Assembly (NCBI GenBank): GCA_902783535.1
Contig: CACZRJ010000026.1
Coordinates: 1 to 5,518, forward strand
Origin: an uncultured Ruminococcus sp.
GTDB taxonomy: Bacteria > Bacillota > Clostridia > Oscillospirales > CAG-382
Direction: 5' to 3'
DNA: 5,518 nucleotides
The notes under the pieces were generated by a model. That model was not told the DNA's origin and did no database searches. It worked only from the letters and a program-made list of their open reading frames with translations. Of this stretch, positions 1-5,518 are shown piece by piece. A program made the position numbers and the translations under genes. Each line of letters starts with the position of its first letter. Position 1 is the first letter of the stretch.

Positions 1-396
1 AGCGTTGCCCGGATCTCCGAGCTGGAGAAGACCTGCTACGTCTGCGACAGGCTGGATGAAAAATTCACGCGCGTCCTGACCAATACGGCCGACATGTACG
101 CGGAAGAATCCGAATTCAGAAAGAAATTCCGCGAACAGACCTTCTTCTGTCTGCCGCACTACCGGCGGTTTCTGGAAACGGCCATCAAATGTCTGAGCAG
201 AAAGGAATATGTTCCGCTGGCGGAGGACGCCGTCAAAATCGAAAGCGCCGCGCTGGACAAATTGAAGAACGACATCTCCTGGTTCTGCAAGAAATTCGAC
301 TTCAACTACGAAAAAGAACCCTGGTACGACTCAAAAGACGCCGTGGAGCGTACGATCCGGTTCCTCTCCGGAAATGTGGAGCTCAACACGAAATAG
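1..396 (+). CDS. DUF6062 family protein, C-terminal part (5' end outside window)
   Basis: The frame is open from base 1, so the gene starts upstream and only the last 131 residues are seen. No internal start needs to be invoked: the stretch before the Met at base 94 carries a CYVC motif that belongs to the protein. In this fragment Cys12 and Cys15 (CxxC) are followed by FCLPH (Cys50, His53), a spacing that could hold a metal ion. The tail has the W-F-x-K-K-F-D ... EPW..SKDA signature near residues 94-114. From memory this pattern matches the second half of the DUF6062 family, known mainly in Clostridia and of unknown function; the N-terminal half usually carries a similar Cys/His set. There is no signal peptide or membrane segment in the visible part, so it is probably cytoplasmic. 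It is convergent with the minus-strand run and ends at TAG just before a terminator. Family call fairly sure; function unknown. Confidence 0.85.
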   Translation, partial: SVARISELEKTCYVCDRLDEKFTRVLTNTADMYAEESEFRKKFREQTFFCLPHYRRFLETAIKCLSRKEYVPLAEDAVKIESAALDKLKNDISWFCKKFDFNYEKEPWYDSKDAVERTIRFLSGNVELNTK

Positions 397-408
397 CATG
401 GCAGCAGA

Positions 409-451
409 AATGCCGGCGCACCCGAGCGGTGTTCCGGCATTCTTTGTTTTT
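409..451 (+). terminator. Intrinsic terminator of the DUF6062 gene, possibly bidirectional
   Basis: Bases 409-416 (AATGCCGG) pair perfectly with 434-441 (CCGGCATT). After one C/T mismatch and a G/T wobble, the inner bases 419-422 (CACC) pair with 428-431 (GGTG) around a five-base loop. The plus strand continues with a T-rich run (TCTTTGTTTTTC), as expected of a Rho-independent terminator 12 bases after the TAG stop. On the minus strand the hairpin lies about 20 bases past the hydrolase stop, but only a short, weak T run follows there, so termination in that direction is less certain. Confidence 0.8.
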
Positions 452-462
452 CGTTACGGCAG

Positions 463-1272
463 TCAGCGCACCTCGTACAGGAACCGCACGGCGTCCGCGA
501 CCCACGCGGAGGAGGGATGCTCCTCTCCGTAAGGATGCGCCTCGGTCACCTGATCGCCCAGGCAGAGTCCGTGGTGTCCGTATGGCCAGACATGCAGCTC
601 GAACGGAATGCATTTTTCCGCAAGCGCAAGAGAAAACTCCAGCGTTGCACGAACAGGAACGGCCTCGTCTTCGGAAGTGGACCACAGGTAGGCCGGCGGC
701 GTCTGCGCATCCACGTTTCCGACGGGATCGAACCGCTTCCGTTCTTCCGGGTCCGATTCCCGGCTTCCAAGAAGATTTCTGATCGTGATCTCGTTCGTCG
801 GTTTTTCGCCCTTCAGCACGGCATAGCTCAGGATGACCTTGTCCGGTCTGCTGAGCCTCGGCCGGTCTCCGACCAATCCCGCTGCGACAGGCTTGTTCCA
901 CAGCGTCGCGGTGCATCCGCACAGATGCCCGCCCGCGGAAAAACCGCACGCCGAAATATTGTCGGGATCGATCCCGAATTCTTCTGCGTTCGTTCTCACG
1001 AAACGGATCGCCGCGAACGCTTCCGCCATCGGCTTGTCGTAAAGGATGTCCGTTTCCGGCGCGCAGGTATAATAGAGGACAAACGAGGGAATGCCGGCAG
1101 CCGCGAACCGCAGCGCGATCGGTTCTCCTTCCCCTTCATAAGTCGATTCATAGCCGCCGCCCGGGAAAATGACAAGCGCCGGCCGCTTCCCGCGATAATA
1201 ACTCCGCTCGGTCGCATCCGGCAGATAGCAGTCGAGCCTCCGCCCGAGAATCGTTTCAGAAAAGACGCGCAT
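463..1272 (-). CDS. Alpha/beta hydrolase, esterase/lipase-like (BD-FAE / acetylxylan-esterase-like)
   Basis: A 269-residue single-domain alpha/beta hydrolase with no signal peptide, so probably cytoplasmic. PGGGY (residues 37-41) is the oxyanion-hole loop, replacing the HGGG of hormone-sensitive-lipase relatives. It is followed by the E-G-E-P-I-A-L-R-F segment typical of this group. The nucleophile elbow is GFSAGGH with Ser112. The likely acid is Asp202 in STSEDEAVPV and the likely base His234 in YGHHG, so the triad looks complete. Relatives are annotated as acetyl or feruloyl esterases, xylan deacetylases or plain hydrolases; the true substrate cannot be read from the sequence. The ATG start is supported by an AAAGGGG Shine-Dalgarno (1282-1288) nine bases upstream, which overlaps the end of rsmI. 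It is the last gene of the minus-strand run, 15 bases after rsmI, and ends close to the shared hairpin. Several Cys residues follow the nucleophile (Cys118, Cys120), unusual but not disabling. Confidence 0.9.
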   Translation of the reverse strand: MRVFSETILGRRLDCYLPDATERSYYRGKRPALVIFPGGGYESTYEGEGEPIALRFAAAGIPSFVLYYTCAPETDILYDKPMAEAFAAIRFVRTNAEEFGIDPDNISACGFSAGGHLCGCTATLWNKPVAAGLVGDRPRLSRPDKVILSYAVLKGEKPTNEITIRNLLGSRESDPEERKRFDPVGNVDAQTPPAYLWSTSEDEAVPVRATLEFSLALAEKCIPFELHVWPYGHHGLCLGDQVTEAHPYGEEHPSSAWVADAVRFLYEVR

Positions 1273-1287
1273 GGCACGATACCCCTT

Positions 1288-2178
1288 TCATTCGCCGTCT
1301 GAAGCAGACAGCATTTTTTTCATCCGCAGCGCGGCGTTATAGAGTTCTTTTTTTGTGTAAGGACAATCCGGATCATCCGCGAGGGAGGCAACAGCCTCGC
1401 GCAGCGAGCAGCCGTTCGCGGCCGCACGGTCTGCGATCCAGCCCTCCGGAGCGAAAGACTTATCCCCGCTGTCCTCCGACGATTCCGGAACATCGACCAG
1501 GAGAACATACTCCCCCTTCCCGGCATTTGGGTTCGACTCCAGTTCGGCGGAAACTTCCGCAGGCGTTCCGCGATAGATCCGCTCGAATTTCTTTGTCATG
1601 TCGTTGCACAGGCAAACACGTGCCGACGGTAGTTCCTCCGTCAGGACCTCCATCGTCCGTCTGATCCGGTTCGGCGACTCATAATAAACGGATAACGGAG
1701 ACCCGCAGCCCTTTACGGACTCAGAGAACACCCTCCGGATCTCCCCTGTCGATCTTGGGAGAAAACCGCGAAAAACGAATGACAGCGCATTGAATCCGGA
1801 GACCGCGATCGCCGCCGCCGCGGCGCAGCAGCCCGGAACGGGAGAAACCCTTATCCCGGCTTCCGTAGCTTCTCTGACCAGAATGAATCCGGGGTCGGAA
1901 ATGCACGGCGTTCCGGCGTCCGTCACCAGAGCGGCGGATGAACCCGACAGGATTTCAGACACGATTCTGCCGGCGCTCTCTTTCTCATTGAATTTGTGAT
2001 TCGGTATCATTCTGACGCCTTCGATCCCGAAATGCTGAAGCAGCATGGCCGCAGTCCTCGTATCTTCCGCGGCGATCATGTCCACCGTCGAAAGGACCTC
2101 TACGGCGCGCGGCGTCATATCGCCGAGATTGCCGATCGGCGTGGAAACGACATAAAGGATTCCGGGGCCGGCGTCCAC
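1288..2178 (-). CDS. rsmI: 16S rRNA (cytidine(1402)-2'-O)-methyltransferase RsmI
   Basis: RsmI uses S-adenosylmethionine to methylate the 2'-hydroxyl of C1402 of 16S rRNA (E. coli numbering), at the decoding centre of the small subunit. From the proposed GTG start it has 296 residues, close to the usual 280-295. Visible family motifs are TPIGNLGD (13-20), AAEDTR (36-41), TDAGTPCISDPG (86-97), GFLPR (138-142), YYESPNR (165-171), MTKKFE (194-199), KGEYVLLV (221-228) and a C-terminal TKKELYNAAL (275-284). The fold is the tetrapyrrole-methylase type. GTG at 2178 is preferred because GGAGGA lies eight bases upstream. An in-frame ATG at 2193, one base after the pepD stop, would add five residues (MEERT) but has only a distant AGGA; a still longer frame to 2277 would overlap pepD by 83 bases. 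Usual family residues are replaced in places: CNDMTKK for RELTK and PGCCAA around 116-120. The gene follows pepD closely and is probably co-transcribed. Confidence 0.95.
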   Translation of the reverse strand: MDAGPGILYVVSTPIGNLGDMTPRAVEVLSTVDMIAAEDTRTAAMLLQHFGIEGVRMIPNHKFNEKESAGRIVSEILSGSSAALVTDAGTPCISDPGFILVREATEAGIRVSPVPGCCAAAAAIAVSGFNALSFVFRGFLPRSTGEIRRVFSESVKGCGSPLSVYYESPNRIRRTMEVLTEELPSARVCLCNDMTKKFERIYRGTPAEVSAELESNPNAGKGEYVLLVDVPESSEDSGDKSFAPEGWIADRAAANGCSLREAVASLADDPDCPYTKKELYNAALRMKKMLSASDGE

Positions 2179-2185
2179 TGTTCTT

Positions 2186-2191
2186 TCCTCC
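2186..2191 (-). promoter_or_regulatory. Shine-Dalgarno that decides the rsmI start
   Basis: GGAGGA on the minus strand, eight bases before the GTG at 2178. It lies directly on the alternative ATG at 2193 and includes that codon's G, so it cannot serve that ATG. This favours the GTG start over the ATG that would give a one-base gap to pepD. Confidence 0.65.
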
Positions 2192-2194
2192 ATC

Positions 2195-3622
2195 TCAGTA
2201 CAATTCATCCTGGACCGGCGGGCACATGTCTTCGAGAACCGCCAGAGTGTAGGTCCACGTTCTTTGCACCGATTCAACGGACAGTTTCTCTCCGAACGTA
2301 TGAATGCCCTGCATGTCCGGACCGTAGGAAACGGCGTCGAGCCCTTTCAGCGCATCCGAAAACAGGCCGCACTCCAGTCCGGCGTGTATGGCTTCGGTTT
2401 TCATCGGCTTTCCGAAAAGCTCCTCATAAACGCGGACCATGCGTTCCTGCAGCGGGGATTTCTTTCTGAATTCCCAGGCCGGATACTCGCCGTCGACTTC
2501 GAGTGATCCGCCGAATTTGCGCGCGACTTTTTCCAGTTCGGAATTCAGTTTTTCCTTTTCCCTGTTGACGGAACTGCGGACCGAATATTCCATGACGACG
2601 TTATTCTCTTCCGTACGGATGATCCCGATATTCAGCGAGGTCTGGACGAGACCCTTGATGTCCTTGCTCCACGCCTGCACGCCGTAGGGCGCGGAAGTCA
2701 GAAGCGCTCCGAGATCCAGGTCCGCAGGCGGCGCTTCCCTTCCGGTCCGCTCCGCGTCCACCCGGATGCTTTCGTTCGGATAGTCTTTCCGGAAAACCGT
2801 TTCCATTTTTTTCGCATGCTCTCCGGCCGTTTCCCCGCAGACCTCGAGGACGCACTCCGTCATGATGGCATTGTCGGCCTCCCCTCCTCTGACGGAAACA
2901 AGAGACAGCCCGCTGCCGTTCAGATATCTCCCCGCGAGAACGGCCGCATTCGCTCTGCCCTTGTGGATCTCCGCGCCGGAATGGCCGCCGAGCAGTCCGT
3001 GGATCCGGATCTCCCAGACGGGCTTCTTTTCCGCCGGGCGGCGAAAAGGCACAGTCAGCCGGGAATGAGATCCGCCCGCGCAGGAAACGGTCAGGATCCC
3101 TTCGGATTCCGAATCGAGGTTCAGCATGACGCGATGATCCAGCTGTTGCATGTCCAGCTGCTTTGCGCCGATCATTCCGATCTCTTCGTCGGAAGTGAAG
3201 ACCGCCTCGATGGCCGGATGACGAATATTGTCGGATTCCAGTATCGCGAGCATCATGGCGACAGCAATCCCGTCGTCGCCTCCGAGTGTCGTTCCGTCGG
3301 CATAGACGATCTGTCCGTCGGTCTTCAGGTCCAGTCCGTCCGTCAGAAAGTCATGATTCGAATCCGGCGTTTTCGCGCAGACCATGTCCGTATGCCCCTG
3401 GAGAATGACCCCGTCCGCGCCGCTGCAACCGGGCGTCGCGTCCTTTCTGATGATGACGTTGTTCGCTTTGTCCCGGTAGAAGGACAGCCCGTGCATCTTT
3501 GCAAAAAAGCACAGATAGTTGGCGATCTTTCCCGTGTTGCCTGATCCTCTCGGAATTGCGGAGATGGATTCAAAATAATACCATACCCGTTCCGGGAGCA
3601 ATTCGTCCAAAATACGCGCCAT
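2195..3622 (-). CDS. pepD: Beta-alanyl/aminoacyl-histidine dipeptidase, PepD (peptidase family M20C)
   Basis: A cytosolic dinuclear zinc peptidase of family M20C that cleaves Xaa-His and other dipeptides, recycling amino acids. The 475 residues match the family (about 485 in E. coli). The metal and catalytic residues are visible in order: GHTDM with His77 and Asp79, TTLGGDDG with the bridging Asp116, SDEE with Glu146 and Glu147, LNLDSE with Asp170, and His441 in GIHTFGE near the end. The lid domain shows GGHSGAEIHKGRANA (212-226), with His214 conserved in the family, and AIHAGLECG lies around 411-419. All key residues are present, so it should be active. The ATG start has AGAGG (3633-3637) ten bases upstream. 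The 71-base gap to the upstream methyltransferase gene is the largest in the window; it holds a possible GC hairpin but no convincing promoter. The stop lies 16 bases before the preferred rsmI start. Exact substrate range is not readable from sequence. Confidence 0.95.
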   Translation of the reverse strand: MARILDELLPERVWYYFESISAIPRGSGNTGKIANYLCFFAKMHGLSFYRDKANNVIIRKDATPGCSGADGVILQGHTDMVCAKTPDSNHDFLTDGLDLKTDGQIVYADGTTLGGDDGIAVAMMLAILESDNIRHPAIEAVFTSDEEIGMIGAKQLDMQQLDHRVMLNLDSESEGILTVSCAGGSHSRLTVPFRRPAEKKPVWEIRIHGLLGGHSGAEIHKGRANAAVLAGRYLNGSGLSLVSVRGGEADNAIMTECVLEVCGETAGEHAKKMETVFRKDYPNESIRVDAERTGREAPPADLDLGALLTSAPYGVQAWSKDIKGLVQTSLNIGIIRTEENNVVMEYSVRSSVNREKEKLNSELEKVARKFGGSLEVDGEYPAWEFRKKSPLQERMVRVYEELFGKPMKTEAIHAGLECGLFSDALKGLDAVSYGPDMQGIHTFGEKLSVESVQRTWTYTLAVLEDMCPPVQDELY

Positions 3623-3693
3623 TTCGTTTTTTCCTCTCTCTTTCCGGCCTCAGACCGCAGCCGCGGCCGACCGATTTGTAGTTTTCGACTCCG

Positions 3694-5037
3694 TCAACCC
3701 TGTATGCGCAATCCTTTCGGATAGTGATTTTTCGCCTGTCCTCCAACGACTTTCATTCCTCCGACAGGGACGCCCAGCACGCTGACTGCGCCCCAGCCGT
3801 CCGGCAGAGCACAGGGGAATTCACTTCCGCGGAGGTATGCGTCGAGCAGCGGACTGTCCGGATCGGTCTCGAGTCTGTTCAAAAACATTTCGCCGTATGC
3901 CTTGAACATCGCATGGTGCGGGATCAGCCGCCCTTTCTGCACCAGGCCGACGTTGACGCCCGGCGCATAAACATTGGTCCCGGGAACGGGAAAGTCCGCT
4001 GCGATCAGATGCCCGCCGTATGCGCACAGGGGCAGGCGTTCGAATCCTTCCACCGTATTCTCGAGAAATGAAACCGCCGCGTCCATTTCGGCCCGGCCGA
4101 TCATTCCGCGCGCGTCTCTGAATGCGGGTTCTCCGCGCTTTCCGCCTTCCGATTTCCTGAACAGCGCCATAAACTGGCCTTCGCCGAGGTTCATAAACGG
4201 GTAAACGCGTCTGCATTCCGGCATATCGATCCCGGGGCAGGTCATTTCATTCAGCCAGTCCGGAAACGGCTGTAACGTCAGCGAAGGATATTCGGAAAGC
4301 GCCCACCTGACGATCTCTTCGTCCTCTTCCGGGGAAAACGTACACGTGGAATAAAGCAGGAAACCTTCCGGCGCCAGCATCTTCACCGCCTCGGAAAGAA
4401 GGCTTCGCTGCCGCTCGGCGCAGTATGCGGGAAGTTTTTCGTTCCATTCCCCGACCGATTCGGGATATTTCCGGAACATGCCCTCTCCGGAACATGGCGC
4501 ATCGACCAGAACGAAATCGAAAAAGGACGGAAACCATGCGGACATGCGTTTCGCATCCGCGTTTGTGATCAGCGTATGGACCGCTCCGATGCGTTCGAGG
4601 TTTCCCGCGAGCGTTTTGCATCTCGCAGGCATGATCTCGTTGGAGACAAGAAACCCGTCTTTGCCGATCCTGTCCCGAATCTGCGCGCTTTTCCCTCCGG
4701 GCGAAGCGCACAGGTCCAGGCAATTCATCCCTTTCCGAAGCGGAGACGCGGCGACCGGAAGCATCGCCGAGGGGTCCTGAACATAATACGCGCCTGCGAA
4801 ATGAAGCGGATGATTGCCCGGCTTTTCCGAAAAGCAGCGGTATCCGTTCTCCATTCCGGGGATCCGTTCCAGCTCCAGTTCCTTTCTTGCAAGCAGATGT
4901 TCCGGGGCCATTCTTTCGCGCTGAAGCCAGATCGCTTTTTCCGGAAACAGATCCATCGATTCCGCATATCGTTCGAAATCATTTCCGAGCAGACGCTTCA
5001 TCCGGTTCAGAAACGGTTCCGGAAGACTGACGCGCAC
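3694..5037 (-). CDS. rsmF: RsmF-like / NOL1-NOP2-Sun family rRNA m5C methyltransferase
   Basis: A 447-residue class I methyltransferase of the RsmB/RsmF (NOP2/Sun) family that transfers methyl from S-adenosylmethionine to C5 of a cytosine in rRNA. Motifs in order: YVQDPSAM (85-92), the SAM loop LDLCASPGGKS (107-117), acidic SNE with Glu134, Asp161, DAPCSGEGMF (179-188) with Cys182, and STCTFSPEEDE (230-240) with Cys232. In this family the TC-motif Cys attacks the base and the PC-motif Cys helps release it; both are present. Beyond residue 300 lies the RsmF-type C-terminal RNA-binding region ending in GGQAKNHYPKGLR. E. coli RsmF makes m5C1407 in 16S rRNA; the target here is inferred. The start is GTG, with GGGGAG seven bases upstream and LPEPFLNRMK at the N-terminus, as in relatives; the next in-frame ATG (5001) would cut this off. 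It begins one base after the acetyltransferase stop (TAAAGTG), suggesting translational coupling. The segment YPFMNLGEGQF (279-289) departs from the usual H-containing form. Confidence 0.92.
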   Translation of the reverse strand: MRVSLPEPFLNRMKRLLGNDFERYAESMDLFPEKAIWLQRERMAPEHLLARKELELERIPGMENGYRCFSEKPGNHPLHFAGAYYVQDPSAMLPVAASPLRKGMNCLDLCASPGGKSAQIRDRIGKDGFLVSNEIMPARCKTLAGNLERIGAVHTLITNADAKRMSAWFPSFFDFVLVDAPCSGEGMFRKYPESVGEWNEKLPAYCAERQRSLLSEAVKMLAPEGFLLYSTCTFSPEEDEEIVRWALSEYPSLTLQPFPDWLNEMTCPGIDMPECRRVYPFMNLGEGQFMALFRKSEGGKRGEPAFRDARGMIGRAEMDAAVSFLENTVEGFERLPLCAYGGHLIAADFPVPGTNVYAPGVNVGLVQKGRLIPHHAMFKAYGEMFLNRLETDPDSPLLDAYLRGSEFPCALPDGWGAVSVLGVPVGGMKVVGGQAKNHYPKGLRIQG

Positions 5038-5038
5038 T

Positions 5039-5518
5039 TTACTTCTCCCCTTCGGAGCCGTCGCTCCGCTTTTTCACATATCCGCGTATGGTCACGGTCT
5101 CGTTTGCCGGAATCGATTTCGTCACCCAGGCGTTTCCTCCGATGACGCAGTTGTCGCCGATCACCGTCTCCCCGCCGAGAATGGTGGCGCCCGCGTAAAT
5201 AACGACGCCGTTTCCGATGTCGGGATGCCGTTTGATCCCTTTGACCGGGTGCCCGTCTGCTCCAAGCTTGAAACTTTTAGCGCCGAGCGTCACATGCTGA
5301 TAGATTTTGACATGCTCCCCGATGGTCGCCGTTTCGCCGATGACGACCCCTGTTCCGTGGTCGATGAAGAAATAACGCCCGATCTCTGCGCCGGGATGAA
5401 TGTCGATCCCCGTCTGCCGGTGGGCATACTCCGACATCATGCGCGGAATGATCGGGACCTTTTGCAGATACAGCAGATGCGCGATCCGGTAAATGCATGT
5501 CGCATAGAAACCCGGATA
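5039..5518 (-). CDS. epsC: Serine O-acetyltransferase, EpsC/CysE type, C-terminal part (5' end outside window)
   Basis: The enzyme acetylates L-serine with acetyl-CoA to O-acetylserine, the first step of cysteine synthesis. The frame is open to the right edge, so the N-terminus is missing; 159 residues are seen, and the internal Met at 5440 is not a likely start because conserved family sequence ([14 protein letters not shown]) continues upstream of it. The visible part is the left-handed parallel beta-helix of hexapeptide repeats. GIDIHPGA with Asp39 and the [11 protein letters not shown] stretch with His54 (fragment numbering) are spaced 15 residues apart, as are catalytic Asp143 and His158 in E. 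coli CysE. KRHPDIG and YAGATILGG follow, and [13 protein letters not shown] ends the helix. The long insertion around [15 protein letters not shown] and the wording YFFIDHGTG mark the EpsC subgroup. The tail is short, charged and ends in Lys, not the Ile that CysE uses to dock into CysK. It is the first visible gene of the minus-strand run and is coupled to the RsmF-like gene (symbol cysE would also be used). Confidence 0.93.
   Translation of the reverse strand, partial: YPGFYATCIYRIAHLLYLQKVPIIPRMMSEYAHRQTGIDIHPGAEIGRYFFIDHGTGVVIGETATIGEHVKIYQHVTLGAKSFKLGADGHPVKGIKRHPDIGNGVVIYAGATILGGETVIGDNCVIGGNAWVTKSIPANETVTIRGYVKKRSDGSEGEK
5045..5050 (-). promoter_or_regulatory. Shine-Dalgarno for the GTG start of the RsmF-like gene
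   Basis: GGGGAG on the minus strand ends seven bases before GTG at 5037. It lies inside the last codons of the serine acetyltransferase gene, whose TAA is separated from the GTG by one base. A ribosome finishing the upstream gene could restart here. Confidence 0.65.

Larger units (their letters stand above)
463..5518 (-). other. Candidate five-gene transcription unit epsC-rsmF-pepD-rsmI-hydrolase
   Basis: Five complete or partial genes point the same way with gaps of 1, 71, 16 and 15 bases. The first junction looks translationally coupled, and the Shine-Dalgarno of the hydrolase overlaps the rsmI stop region. I see no terminator with a T run between any of the genes. The promoter must lie beyond the right edge unless a second one serves pepD from within the 71-base gap or the end of rsmF, for which I found no good candidate. 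Co-transcription is inferred from spacing alone. Confidence 0.6.

Noticed and set aside
383..949. Minus-strand open frame (188 codons) in another frame of the hydrolase region, plus a plus-strand frame at 189-782
   Set aside because: Both are Arg/Cys/Pro-rich shadows. They run through the terminator hairpin and overlap the DUF6062 and hydrolase genes out of frame.
517..1302. Long plus-strand open frame (261 codons) opposite the hydrolase gene
   Set aside because: Its product is rich in Arg and low in complexity, with no recognisable motif, and it lies wholly antisense to a gene with a full catalytic triad. It is what GC-rich codon use leaves open on the other strand.
2816..3544. Long plus-strand open frame (242 codons) opposite pepD
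   Set aside because: It covers the metal-binding part of pepD in antisense, has Arg-rich composition and no good ribosome site or family features.
3680..3697. TTGACG (minus strand, 3697-3692) as a -35 box for pepD
   Set aside because: It overlaps the stop of the RsmF-like gene, and the only -10-like sequence (TACAAA) follows after 11 bases, too short for a sigma-70-type promoter; at 16-18 bases the sequence is GC-rich.
4576..5145. Plus-strand open frame (189 codons) spanning the acetyltransferase/RsmF-like junction
   Set aside because: It is antisense to two clearly conserved genes, with Arg/Phe/Ser-rich composition and no recognisable domain.
1..5518. Mobile element, CRISPR, tRNA, riboswitch or defence/toxin system
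   Set aside because: I saw no transposase or integrase motifs, no terminal inverted repeats, no regularly spaced repeats and no tRNA-like fold, and no gap is long enough for a riboswitch. The genes are common housekeeping families.

Overview
The window looks like ordinary chromosome from an anaerobic Firmicute of the class Clostridia, moderately GC-rich (by eye, not counted). The pointers are the DUF6062 protein, the EpsC-type serine acetyltransferase, the clostridial-style RsmF-like methyltransferase with its C-terminal RNA-binding part, and consistently strong purine-rich Shine-Dalgarno sites. This is inferred from protein families; there is no rRNA or other marker to fix a species.

Layout. 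A plus-strand gene for a DUF6062 protein enters from the left edge and ends at 396. A hairpin followed by a T-rich run (409-451) terminates it. Everything to the right is one co-directional run on the minus strand. In transcription order it holds a serine O-acetyltransferase (N-terminus beyond the right edge, ends 5039), an RsmF-like rRNA m5C methyltransferase (5037-3694), a PepD/M20C beta-alanyl-dipeptidase-type peptidase (3622-2195), the 16S rRNA 2'-O-methyltransferase RsmI (2178-1288) and a small cytoplasmic alpha/beta hydrolase (1272-463). The gaps between them are 1, 71, 16 and 15 bases, so a single transcription unit is likely, at least in part. The minus-strand run converges on the DUF6062 gene, and the same hairpin may serve both directions.

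How the genes may work together. Two of the five act on rRNA. In model bacteria RsmI and RsmF both modify helix 44 of 16S rRNA at the decoding centre (C1402 and C1407 in E. coli). The acetyltransferase (first step of cysteine synthesis) and the dipeptidase (amino acid salvage) supply amino acids. The esterase-like hydrolase has no obvious link to the rest. The whole reads as a housekeeping gene cluster.

I found no mobile element, CRISPR array, tRNA, rRNA, toxin-antitoxin pair or defence system, and no evidence of an undescribed system. All intergenic gaps are short (largest 71 bases), so there is no unexplained non-coding stretch. The findings listed are modest: start-codon choice, residue substitutions, a possible slippery heptamer in rsmI, and operon logic.
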